This document shows, piece after piece, positions 9,483 to 17,748 of a stretch of 64,000 nt of DNA. The translations under genes and the position numbers were made by a program. The notes beneath the pieces were generated by a model. It saw nothing but the letters and a program-made list of their open reading frames with translations. It had not been told where the DNA came from and ran no database searches. The DNA is from DATJOJ01 sp035507035 (lineage in GTDB: Bacteria > Acidobacteriota > Terriglobia > Terriglobales > Acidobacteriaceae). Location: assembly GCA_035507035.1 (NCBI GenBank), contig DATJOJ010000052.1, forward strand, positions 1 through 64,000, written 5' to 3'. Position 1 is the first letter of the stretch. Each line of letters opens with the position of its first letter.

Positions 9483-10196
9483 GTGAAAAGCGACTCTACT
9501 ACGGTAGTCCGGTTGGATTCCGATCTGATTAAGCGAGCTCAAGCGGGAGATGCAGACGCGTTTGCCGAGCTCTTCCACGCGCACAAGGCACGTATCTACT
9601 CTCTATGTTTGCGGATGACAAACAACAGCGCAGAGGCAGAAGACCTGACGCAAGATGCTTTTTTGCAAGTGTTCCGCAAACTGGCGACTTTTCGCGGAGA
9701 ATCGGCACTCTCAACCTGGCTATACCGCATCGCGGTGAACACCGTGCTGATGCACTTCCGTAAGAAGACGCCATGCCGGTTGTCGCTGGACGAGCCGTGT
9801 GCCAAGAATGGTGACAGCAAGCCGATTCGCCGCGAATATGGCACGAAGGATAATCGTCTGGCCGGCTGCATCGACCGGATTACGTTGAGCCGCGCGATCC
9901 GCGAACTGCCCGATGGATATCGGAAGGTTTTTCTGCTGCATGAGGTCGAAGGGTACGAGCATCAGGAGATCGCGGAATTTCTTGGGTGTTCGACAGGCAA
10001 TTCAAAGTCGCAGCTGCATAAGGCGAGACTCAGAATGCGCGAGCTTCTGATGGCGCGCCCGGAGACGTCTGAATCCAAGCCGGTGCGCGTTAATCGCCCA
10101 TACGTCCGGCCGGCGCCGGCGGAGGAAGCGATTCCGGAGATGATGCCTACTCCAGATTACGCGAGTTCGTTGCAGTTCAACGAAAGCTACGTGTAA
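9483..10196 (+). CDS. ECF-type RNA polymerase sigma factor
   Basis: 237 residues from a GTG start with AAAGGAG upstream. Region 2 ('DADAFAELFHAHKARIYSLCLRMTNNSAEAEDLTQDAFLQVFRK') covers ~22-68 and region 4 ('ELPDGYRKVFLLHEVEGYEHQEIAEFLGCSTGNSKSQLHKAR') ~140-185. A basic, proline-rich C-terminal extension of ~45 residues goes beyond the usual length. It redirects RNA polymerase to a specific set of promoters. No anti-sigma factor lies next to it; the next gene is a NarL regulator, so control may instead be transcriptional through the operator upstream. Confidence 0.92.
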   Translation: MKSDSTTVVRLDSDLIKRAQAGDADAFAELFHAHKARIYSLCLRMTNNSAEAEDLTQDAFLQVFRKLATFRGESALSTWLYRIAVNTVLMHFRKKTPCRLSLDEPCAKNGDSKPIRREYGTKDNRLAGCIDRITLSRAIRELPDGYRKVFLLHEVEGYEHQEIAEFLGCSTGNSKSQLHKARLRMRELLMARPETSESKPVRVNRPYVRPAPAEEAIPEMMPTPDYASSLQFNESYV

Positions 10197-10358
10197 CAGG
10201 CGAAGGAAACGTGGTCACGGCTGGGCGGAGCGCCCGGCCGCGCAGGCATGGTGCAATTCGATATACTAGGAATGCTTTTGACGCCTACGGGGTGGGGTCA
10301 GAACAGCCAGTGGATGCAACCGCCGGGTCGTGCATGGACCGTTCGCCCGGAGGGCAAC

Positions 10359-11012
10359 ATGAATGCGTATCGAATTCTGATTGCAGACGATCACGAGGTT
10401 GTGCGTCGCGGGATACGCAGCCTGCTGGAGAGTCACGCCGGGTGGGAAATCTGCGGCGAAGCCAAGGACGGACGCGAAGCGGTAGAGCTCAGCAACGAAT
10501 TCAAACCTGACTTAGTGCTGCTCGATATCGGAATGCCCAATCTCAATGGGCTGGATGCCGCACGGCAAATCATCGCAACCCATCCTCTGACGCGAGTATT
10601 GGTGTTGACCATCCATGACTCCGATCAGGTGGTGCGTGATGTACTGGCCGCGGGAGCTCGTGGGTTTCTGCTGAAGTCCGATGCAGGTCGCGACCTTCTG
10701 ACGGCGGTAGAAGCCATGCAGCGACACAGGACTTTTTTCACTTCCCAGGTTGCTGAGATCGTATTGGATGGGTATTTGAATACCCGCCATGCCCCGCCCA
10801 CACTCCCACGCAATCGGCTCACGCCGCGCGAGAGGGAAGTAGTGCAACTGCTTGCCGAGGGCAAAACGAGCAAGGAAGTCGCCGTCGCTCTGGACCTCAG
10901 CGTAAAAACCGCGGAGACGCACCGCACGAACATCATGCGCAAACTAGACCTTCACTCGGTTGCCGATCTGACGCTCTACGCCGTGCGCAACGGAATCATC
11001 CAGGTTTTCTGA
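10359..11012 (+). CDS. NarL/FixJ-type response regulator (REC + LuxR HTH)
   Basis: 217 residues from the ATG preceded by GGAGGG; the open frame extends 111 bases upstream without domain content. Receiver residues: D10, D11, phospho-acceptor D56 ('VLLDIGMPN'), and the conserved Lys at 106. The LuxR-type HTH covers ~150-214 ('LTPREREVVQLLAEGKTSKEVAVALDLSVKTAETHRTNIM', given here in part). It binds DNA when phosphorylated. No histidine kinase is adjacent. It is close in sequence to the regulator at 45790-46500, suggesting a recent paralogous group. A short GC-rich hairpin near 10220-10240 separates it from the sigma gene. Confidence 0.9.
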   Translation: MNAYRILIADDHEVVRRGIRSLLESHAGWEICGEAKDGREAVELSNEFKPDLVLLDIGMPNLNGLDAARQIIATHPLTRVLVLTIHDSDQVVRDVLAAGARGFLLKSDAGRDLLTAVEAMQRHRTFFTSQVAEIVLDGYLNTRHAPPTLPRNRLTPREREVVQLLAEGKTSKEVAVALDLSVKTAETHRTNIMRKLDLHSVADLTLYAVRNGIIQVF

Positions 11013-11257
11013 GGCCTGGGCTTATACCTGTTCTGAACCTGGAATCATCTACGCCGCATCTTGGGCTCTAAATAGAGGCAGTTAGAGCACGCACATACTG
11101 CCTTCACCTGATTTTCCCTTTTGAAACCGTCAAGTAGGCTCTAGAAGGTTCTCTTCACCCGTGCTAGTCGAGTTCGTGCATGACGACGTGTTGGGGAATG
11201 GAAGACTGACGAAAAACCGATGGATCTTGCAGGGGAAACCAGTACTCTCTGGCCCAA

Positions 11258-11674
11258 ATGAATGTAGAGGAGAAAGGTACGCGAAAGTTGGTGCTGATCG
11301 TATGTTCTGACCCCACGAACAGCCAGGTAATCGAAGAGGTGACTCGCGGCTGCATGCTGGAGGGCATAGTTTGTCCCTCGCTAGCGGAAGCCCGCACCGC
11401 GATCACCAAACCAGGTGTGGCTCTGGTGTTCTGTGACGATGTGTGGGGGCAAGGAAGTTACCGGGATCTATTGACCCTGCTGCCGAAAGCGGGCCGTCGA
11501 GTTCCGCTAGTGGTTGTCATGTCAGAGGAGAACCGGGACCAGACCTATCGAGATGCGATGGAGCAGGGAGCGTTTGATGTTATTGCCAGCCCGTGTACGA
11601 AACAGGATGTGCAGTGGGTCGTGATTCGCGCCATGGATTTGACGCACTTGCCGCGAAGCGCGGCCCGCGGTTGA
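11258..11674 (+). CDS. Stand-alone receiver-like domain protein
   Basis: 138 residues with the alternating beta/alpha pattern of a receiver domain and no output domain. An Asp pair is present at the phospho-acceptor strand ('VALVFCDDVWG'), but the usual Lys-Pro near the end is replaced by Ser-Pro ('VIASPCTKQD'), so phosphorylation switching may be altered. The start is uncertain: the ATG has a poor RBS, while an internal GAGGAGAAAGG could serve a later TTG/GTG. It is immediately upstream of, and probably cotranscribed with, the sensor-OtsA gene. Confidence 0.7.
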   Translation: MNVEEKGTRKLVLIVCSDPTNSQVIEEVTRGCMLEGIVCPSLAEARTAITKPGVALVFCDDVWGQGSYRDLLTLLPKAGRRVPLVVVMSEENRDQTYRDAMEQGAFDVIASPCTKQDVQWVVIRAMDLTHLPRSAARG

Positions 11675-11701
11675 GTGCGTCGCCAAGCTCTGGAGTCAAG
11701 C

Positions 11702-13981
11702 ATGAGACTGTTCAGCATGCGGTTGATCGTGGCATTGATCGTGGGCATAACCCTGGTCTCACTTTCCTCGTCGTACTACGAGGTACTAGTCGAGAGGAGG
11801 AATTTACGGAAAGATCTGGCGCACCGTGCCGAGGTTCTGGGAGAAAGCGTTGCCAGCAATGTGGAACACGATCTGGAAAAAGGTTCGACCCGCAGCCTGC
11901 ACCACATTGTTGAGCGTTTTGGCAACCGCGAACACCTGATCGGGGTTGCGATTTACGATCAGGCCAGTAAACCACTGGCGATCACTAAAGCTCTGGCAGA
12001 AATTTTGCCCGGAACTCCGCCTTCCCTAACGCAAGCCTTGCAACAAAATCGGGGTGTCGATGCCTTCGACCGGATCAACGACAGTCCGCTGAACATTTAC
12101 GCATTGCCGCTCTATGGGCGAGATGGCGGTGTTATCGGGGGACTGGCGATTGTGCACGATGCCAGTTATATCTCGGCGGATGTTCGCCGCATCTGGCGGG
12201 GGACGTTTCTCAGCACTTTGGCCTATGTCTTCCTGGTCATGGTGGTGACGCTGCTAATTGTTCGTTGGAGCATCGCGGGTCCGATTGCGCGCATGGCGCA
12301 ATGGATGCGTGGCCTGCGTACGGGAAAGATGACATCCCGTCTGCATCTTCCTGATCTGCAGTTTTTCCGTCCGCTCGCGAAAGAAGTGGTTACTCTCTCG
12401 GAAAGCCTGACTCGGGCACGATCCGCGGCAGAGACCGAGGCCCGGTTGCGAGAAACGTCGGAGTCGCTCTGGACCGCAGACCGGCTTGCGGTCCACATGC
12501 GAATGCGGCTGCGTGGCGGCCGGTTGTTCGTGGTTTCGAATCGAGAGCCATACATGCACGTGCGGCAGGGAAAGTCGCGAGAGGCGGTGGTCCCGCCGAG
12601 TGGGTTGGTGACGGCATTGGAGCCGGTGTTGCGCGCGTGTGACGGAACCTGGATCGCGCACGGCAGCGGCGATGCCGATATGGAAACCGTGGACCAGCGC
12701 AATTGTTTGCGTGTTCCGCCGGATGATCCGCGCTATACTCTTCGGCGCGTTTGGCTCAGCAAGCAAGAGGAAGAAGGCTATTACTACGGCTTCTCTAACG
12801 AGGGGCTATGGCCGCTGTGCCATATTGCGCACACGCGGCCGATTTTTCGCGCCTCGGATTGGGAAGCCTACCAGGCGGTGAATCGCAAATTCGCGGATGC
12901 AGTGCTAGAGGAGATGGAAAGCGTTGAGAAGCCGGTGGTGTTGTTGCAGGATTATCACTTCGCGCTCTTGCCACGACTCATCAAGCAGAAGCGGCCTGAC
13001 GCGCGGGTGGCGATCTTCTGGCACATTCCGTGGCCGAATCCAGAGGCTTTTCGAATTTGTCCCTGGCAATCGGAATTGCTCGATGGATTGCTGGGCGGGG
13101 ACCTGATCGGCTTCCACATTCAGTCGCACTGCAATAATTTTTTGCAGACGGTGGATCGGACCTTGGAATCGCGCGTGGATTGGGAACATTTTTCGGTGAG
13201 CCGGCTGGAACATCTCACCACGGTCAAGCCTTTCCCAATCAGCGTGGATTTTGCGGAGGGTGGAACGGAAGATGATGAACCTTATGCAGAGCGTGCCGGA
13301 CTGCTGAAATCGTTGTCCAGTGAAGCGATCTTCATGGGGCTTGGCGTAGACCGCGTGGACTACACAAAAGGAATTGTGGAACGTTTCCTGGCCATTGAAC
13401 GGTTTCTCGAAAAATATCCGTATTACCAGGGGCAGTTCACATTTGTTCAAATCGGAGCCCCGAGCCGCACGCACATCAAGCGGTATCACGACCTCTTGGC
13501 GGAGTTGGAGGCGGAGGCGGAAAGAATCAATTGGCGATTCCAAAAAGACAAGTGGAAGCCGATCGTGTTTCTGAATCACCAGCATAGTCACAGCGAGATT
13601 CAAGCCTATTACCGTGCGGCCGATCTTTGTCTGGTAACCTCATTGCACGACGGCATGAACCTGGTTGCGAAGGAATTCCTGGTCGCAAGACAAGATGAAC
13701 GCGGTGTGCTGGTGCTGAGCTGTTTCACCGGCGCTGCACGGGAATTGCGCGATGCCTTGTTGGTTAACCCCTACGACATTGATCAGACGGCAGAAGCCAT
13801 TCGCATGGCGCTAGAGATGGAGCCTGAAGACAAGCAATTACGGATGCAGCGCATGCGCCGCCACGTGAGAGAACATAACGTGTATCGCTGGGCGGGGACA
13901 CTGATCGAAGATTTATGCGAACTGCGTTTGGACACTTTGGCGGAACGGGACGGTGCACGGGCGCTGACACCGCTCGGGTAA
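11702..13981 (+). CDS. otsA: Membrane sensor-HAMP-trehalose-6-phosphate synthase fusion
   Basis: 759 residues from the ATG with GGAG upstream (a GTG 27 bases earlier overlaps the previous stop). Order of parts: membrane helix ~5-25, extracytoplasmic sensor ~30-165, membrane helix ~168-190, HAMP-like segment ~190-245, short coiled coil, then a GT20 domain from ~270. GT20 hallmarks: 'RLFVVSNREPY', 'HIPWPNPEAFRICPW' (~440), 'GVDRVDYTKGI' (~547, donor-phosphate Arg and Lys) and 'HDGMNLVAKEF' (~649). Plain OtsA is ~470 residues and soluble. The enzyme joins UDP- or GDP-glucose to glucose-6-phosphate. It is followed after 3 bases by otsB. The sensor may set synthase activity; this is inferred. Confidence 0.9.
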   Translation: MRLFSMRLIVALIVGITLVSLSSSYYEVLVERRNLRKDLAHRAEVLGESVASNVEHDLEKGSTRSLHHIVERFGNREHLIGVAIYDQASKPLAITKALAEILPGTPPSLTQALQQNRGVDAFDRINDSPLNIYALPLYGRDGGVIGGLAIVHDASYISADVRRIWRGTFLSTLAYVFLVMVVTLLIVRWSIAGPIARMAQWMRGLRTGKMTSRLHLPDLQFFRPLAKEVVTLSESLTRARSAAETEARLRETSESLWTADRLAVHMRMRLRGGRLFVVSNREPYMHVRQGKSREAVVPPSGLVTALEPVLRACDGTWIAHGSGDADMETVDQRNCLRVPPDDPRYTLRRVWLSKQEEEGYYYGFSNEGLWPLCHIAHTRPIFRASDWEAYQAVNRKFADAVLEEMESVEKPVVLLQDYHFALLPRLIKQKRPDARVAIFWHIPWPNPEAFRICPWQSELLDGLLGGDLIGFHIQSHCNNFLQTVDRTLESRVDWEHFSVSRLEHLTTVKPFPISVDFAEGGTEDDEPYAERAGLLKSLSSEAIFMGLGVDRVDYTKGIVERFLAIERFLEKYPYYQGQFTFVQIGAPSRTHIKRYHDLLAELEAEAERINWRFQKDKWKPIVFLNHQHSHSEIQAYYRAADLCLVTSLHDGMNLVAKEFLVARQDERGVLVLSCFTGAARELRDALLVNPYDIDQTAEAIRMALEMEPEDKQLRMQRMRRHVREHNVYRWAGTLIEDLCELRLDTLAERDGARALTPLG

Positions 13982-13984
13982 GCC

Positions 13985-14782
13985 ATGACGACAAACTCAT
14001 TGCCAACGACCGGCCAGATAGAAATCGAACAATTCATGATTGCTGTGGCACGGGCGCAGAGGTGCGCACTGCTGCTCGATTATGACGGAACGTTGGCACC
14101 GTTTTCCCCGGACCGCCGGCGGGCATTTCCCTACGAGGGTCTGCCGGAATTGTTGCAGGAAATCATGCTGGGCGGACGGACGAGGATCGCAATCATCACT
14201 GGACGAAATGCGTTTGAGGTAAGCACTTTACTCCGCACACAACCTGTGCCCGAAATCTGGGGGTCCCATGGACTGCAACGACTAAGAGCGGAGGGAACTT
14301 GTGAGATGCCTCATCTGGATGCGGCGATCTTGCAGGGACTTTCCGAAGCTGGCGAATGGCTGGCTGAGCACGGCTTGCAAGATTTGACCGAGTATAAACC
14401 CGGAAGCGTCGCAATTCATTGGCGTGGATTGCGCGAATCGAGCGCAAGGAAGCTCCGCGAAGAAGCCCTGCAAGCATGGTCGCCAATTGCCGATCGTATG
14501 CATCTGTCGTTGTTGGATTTCGACGGTGGCCTCGAGATCCGCATCCCGAAACCGGATAAAGGGGACGTAGTTCGAACGATCCTGCAAGAAATGGGGCCGG
14601 GAATTCCGATAGCTTATTTGGGAGATGACGTAACGGATGAACATGCCTTCGACGCGCTTGGGAGCCGAGGAATGAGCATTCTAGTGCGTCCAGAACGGCG
14701 GGAGACGCGGGCTCAATTCTGGCTTAAACCACCCGGCGACGTGCTCGATTTTCTGGAGCAGTGGCGTCAGGCATGTATGTGA
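13985..14782 (+). CDS. otsB: Trehalose-6-phosphate phosphatase
   Basis: 265 residues, HAD superfamily. The nucleophile motif is 'LLLDYDGTLAPF' (D32 and D34); the last motif, 'GDDVTDEHAF', is near residue 212, and 'IITGRN' near 72 is the second HAD motif. It removes phosphate from trehalose-6-phosphate to give trehalose, an osmotic and desiccation protectant. The start lies three bases after the otsA stop, so the two are translationally close and surely one operon. Typical length for bacterial OtsB. Confidence 0.93.
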   Translation: MTTNSLPTTGQIEIEQFMIAVARAQRCALLLDYDGTLAPFSPDRRRAFPYEGLPELLQEIMLGGRTRIAIITGRNAFEVSTLLRTQPVPEIWGSHGLQRLRAEGTCEMPHLDAAILQGLSEAGEWLAEHGLQDLTEYKPGSVAIHWRGLRESSARKLREEALQAWSPIADRMHLSLLDFDGGLEIRIPKPDKGDVVRTILQEMGPGIPIAYLGDDVTDEHAFDALGSRGMSILVRPERRETRAQFWLKPPGDVLDFLEQWRQACM

Positions 14783-14939
14783 TCTTCAATCGAAACGCTA
14801 GCTCTTCTCTGCCATCGTCGCGATTCCGGAATTAAAAAATACTTGGGACACCGTGAACCGCCCGCTCCTCGCGGCTTTTGGGCATCCCCCGTTACTAAAG
14901 TGGCTGATTTCCACAGATTTTAAGGTGTTCACTGTATTG

Positions 14940-14951
14940 CCTGTATACAGG
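14940..14951. promoter_or_regulatory. 12-bp palindrome upstream of the secreted beta-sandwich gene
   Basis: CCTGTATACAGG is a perfect palindrome in the 253-base gap before the gene at 15036. It has the CTG...CAG edges of an operator but a shorter core than a LexA box. Binding protein unknown. Confidence 0.3.
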
Positions 14952-15035
14952 AACATATGTAACCTCCCCTACAGTCTCCCCCGTAGGTCTGGTAGAACGC
15001 CGCTTCGGACAAATTTCAGCGAATAAGGGGCTTTT

Positions 15036-16262
15036 ATGCAAAAACAGCACAATGGTGCTAGGGAGAAGTGTTGTCCGGGGAAGCATCGGGCCGGGCTTTA
15101 CCCGGCTTTCCACCAAAATGTAGGCATGGAAGAGAGGCTCTGGCAAGTCAGTCACTTTCTGCTCTTGATGTCTTTTGCAGTCTTCATGCTTATCCTACCT
15201 GCAAACGCAAGTGTCACATCCGTGTCGGTGCAATCCCCAGAATTATCGGCGAATGGCACGACGACTCTGACGACGCCGATTCACTTCCAAGCAACTGCGG
15301 AAACCACTTCGAAAGTTACAGGATATGTAGTCTACGTGGATGGGCAGAACGTATATCAGAACTATGTGCCGTTTCTGGATGCATGGGTCGTTCTCAAGCC
15401 AGGCAGCCACTCCCTTTATGTGAAAGCGTGGGATTCGTCAGGTAGCGCACTGCCGACGCAAACCTACCAGGTTGATGTGAGCGGCGCCGCGCCTCCAGTG
15501 CCTCCAGCCACTGCGACCCGGATTGTAGAACTAGATTCGTCGACCAACTGGGTCGTCGATAACAACCCCAATGTCGGTGGCGAATGCAACGACGGAAGCA
15601 TTGGCACGTGGCAGAATGCCTCTGATCCCAACACGAGCAATGCGCCTGACTACAATTCCACGGGAAAGCACTTTGTGGTGCACAGCAAGTGCCAGTACGA
15701 CGACAGCCTGTTCTTCAACGAGGGCTGGGAGCCAGTCTATGCAGGAGCCACCAACTATCTTTGGGACTATTGGTTCTACATGCCGGTTTCGACTAAGAAC
15801 TCTTATGTTCAGGCCTTGGAGTTCGACATGTTTCAGGCAGTGAAGATGAACGATGGCGTCCACGAGTTCATGTTTGGCACGGAATGCGTTTACGGAACCA
15901 ATCAATGGCAAAACTGGCTGCCAGAAAATGGCGGTCTACATTGGGTGAATGTGGGTCTGTCGCCTTGCCAGTTCTCCACTGGAACCTGGCACCACGTGAC
16001 CTACTTTTTCCAGAGAGTAACTTCTTCCGGGTATCAAGTGATTCCGGCAACTTTGGGATCTTCAACCGATAACAATAAGTCTCTGCGATTCGGGACGATC
16101 ACGGTTGACGGTCAGACCATGTACTTAGGTGGGCTGGGTTACTCGACGATTCCCAATCCCGCTTGGGGAACGACGCTCGGCGTCCAACATCAACTGGACA
16201 GCGCGGTTTCGGGCGTGACCATCGAGCAGTACGCCGACAACGAAACCCTAACGGTCTGGTAA
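15036..16262 (+). CDS. Secreted protein with Ig-like domain and concanavalin-like C-terminal domain
   Basis: 408 residues from the ATG with AAGGGG six bases upstream. A hydrophobic signal segment lies at ~42-57, so a later ATG at 15126 is also possible and would give a normal-length signal peptide. After the signal come an Ig-like/Big-type beta domain ('VQSPELSANGTTTLTTPIHFQATAE', ~65-145) and a Pro-rich linker. A C-terminal beta-sandwich of ~230 residues is rich in Trp, Tyr and Asn ('WDYWFYMPVSTKN', 'TGTWHHVTYFFQR'), like lectin/LamG-type or polysaccharide-lyase-like folds. A related protein is at 32490-33788. Probable extracellular glycan binding; no catalytic residues assigned. Confidence 0.75.
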   Translation: MQKQHNGAREKCCPGKHRAGLYPAFHQNVGMEERLWQVSHFLLLMSFAVFMLILPANASVTSVSVQSPELSANGTTTLTTPIHFQATAETTSKVTGYVVYVDGQNVYQNYVPFLDAWVVLKPGSHSLYVKAWDSSGSALPTQTYQVDVSGAAPPVPPATATRIVELDSSTNWVVDNNPNVGGECNDGSIGTWQNASDPNTSNAPDYNSTGKHFVVHSKCQYDDSLFFNEGWEPVYAGATNYLWDYWFYMPVSTKNSYVQALEFDMFQAVKMNDGVHEFMFGTECVYGTNQWQNWLPENGGLHWVNVGLSPCQFSTGTWHHVTYFFQRVTSSGYQVIPATLGSSTDNNKSLRFGTITVDGQTMYLGGLGYSTIPNPAWGTTLGVQHQLDSAVSGVTIEQYADNETLTVW

Positions 16263-16290
16263 GCACGGCATATGCCTGGGACACCGGAGG

Positions 16291-16324
16291 GCGGCGATCC
16301 TCAACTCCTAGTGGATCGCCGCCA
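16291..16324. terminator. Strong hairpin between convergent genes
   Basis: Perfect 11-bp arms GGCGGCGATCC and GGATCGCCGCC with a 12-base loop, placed between the convergent stops at 16262 and 16338. No T-run, so it could act in both directions by structure alone. Confidence 0.55.
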
Positions 16325-16337
16325 CCGGCGGGCAATC

Positions 16338-17735
16338 TCACAGCGGTTCGCTGCGGGCCTGTCCGTTACTTGGGAATAGGTTTGGCGTTGACACCTCGGC
16401 CCTCGCGTTAAACAGCTTCGGAGAAAGATCGCGCTTGAGAGGAGGCGCGGGCTGCATCCTCTTTGAGCGGCGAGCGAGATGCCGCCATCTCCGAAAAGAA
16501 AGTGGTTGGAGCGAGCCGATGGTTTGCTTGCATCGTTCCAGCTCAAACCAGCGCAAATAGTGCCGAACCACAGTCGGCATGGTCATGCGCACCGCGGAAC
16601 GGAAGTTCTGTTCTGCCATCTCTTGCTGCTGCTCCGGCGATTGCAGAATTTCCACGATTCTCTCGGCGAGGTCTGCGGGATCGCCAGGCTTACAGAAGCT
16701 AATGGCCATTTCGTCGTCGCGCGCCATCACTTGAAAATCGGGAATGTCGCTACAGATGATGGGCACTCCGTACTGGCATGCCTGGTGAGCCGGACCGCTG
16801 GAGCCGGTGGAAGAGTCATACGGCATGACCATGACACTCGACTTACCAAATAGCTCGGCAATTTTCTCCTCGGGAACGTAGCCGAGAAACTCGATGCCGG
16901 GATCGTCATGATGGGCTTCTTTGATGGACTCCCAATATCCCGGGGTAGTGTGATGATTGGATCCGGCGACGATCAAGCGCGCATTTGGCACTCTCTTTAG
17001 AACAGAGGGAAAGGCCGCCATTAAAGTTTCCAGGCGCTTGTAGGTTCCCCAGTGACCGATGGCCAGGATGCGCTGCTCAGGGTTGTTTCGTTTCGAGAAA
17101 TCTGGCGGCGTGGGGCACGTGGCGAAAATCCCGTGAGTTCCCAGCAGAACATTTTGCGCAGAATACTTCTCGAGCAAAGTGCGCCGGTATCCGGAGAGCA
17201 GCACCGACACCGAATTCGCTTTCAGCAATGCTCGGGTGGCGAGGTCGCTGCCGAAGCGAAAGACCTTCTCGTGGCGGATACCGGTGCCCGCGAAATCGAC
17301 GTGTTCGATGATGTGATGAAGAGTGACGTGAGAATAGTGGCCTAAAGCCCGGCTGAGAGCGGGAACGCAGAGGCCGGCAAATGCCGGCAGGGGGTGCTCC
17401 TGGGTCGCAAATGTAGAGAAGAGCAGGTTGTACCAGACGACATCCGGTTTTTCTCTCTGGATGGCACGCAGTAAGCGCTGCGGCGTAGCGAGATTATTAA
17501 ATTTCCAACAGCGAATGACGTTAAAACCCGGAAGTTCCTCCCGGTTCGCGGATCGCATTCCATTTCCGTGTCCATTTCCATTGCCATCGGAAGCGAATTT
17601 GTAGTCGCCTAACTCGTCGGCCAGGATCGTCAAATCGACAAAGCGATGCCGCTGAAGTTCCCCTGCGAGATGTAGTGCGTATTCGTTAAGTTGACGGCCA
17701 CTGGGAGGAAAGGTCGTTACTAAACAGATTTTCAT
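16338..17735 (-). CDS. Glycosyltransferase, GT4 family (GT-B fold)
   Basis: 465 residues from the ATG preceded by CAGGAG; the frame runs 105 bases further upstream into the previous gene, but 'MKICLVTTFPPSGRQLNEYA' is the typical GT4 opening with a Gly-rich turn. The C-terminal half shows 'RILAIGHWGTYKRLETLMAAFP' and 'SVMVMPYDSSTGSSGPAHQACQYGVPII', the usual nucleotide-sugar site. It transfers a sugar from a nucleotide donor to a growing glycan on the cytoplasmic face; donor and acceptor unknown. It begins 13 bases after the stop of the large TPR/barrel gene and is surely cotranscribed with it. Confidence 0.88.
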   Translation of the reverse strand: MKICLVTTFPPSGRQLNEYALHLAGELQRHRFVDLTILADELGDYKFASDGNGNGHGNGMRSANREELPGFNVIRCWKFNNLATPQRLLRAIQREKPDVVWYNLLFSTFATQEHPLPAFAGLCVPALSRALGHYSHVTLHHIIEHVDFAGTGIRHEKVFRFGSDLATRALLKANSVSVLLSGYRRTLLEKYSAQNVLLGTHGIFATCPTPPDFSKRNNPEQRILAIGHWGTYKRLETLMAAFPSVLKRVPNARLIVAGSNHHTTPGYWESIKEAHHDDPGIEFLGYVPEEKIAELFGKSSVMVMPYDSSTGSSGPAHQACQYGVPIICSDIPDFQVMARDDEMAISFCKPGDPADLAERIVEILQSPEQQQEMAEQNFRSAVRMTMPTVVRHYLRWFELERCKQTIGSLQPLSFRRWRHLARRSKRMQPAPPLKRDLSPKLFNARAEVSTPNLFPSNGQARSEPL

Positions 17736-17748
17736 CAGGCTCCTGACA

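Noticed and set aside
14940..14951. LexA-type SOS box
   Set aside because: The spacing between the CTG and CAG edges is too short for known LexA sites; kept only as an unassigned palindrome.
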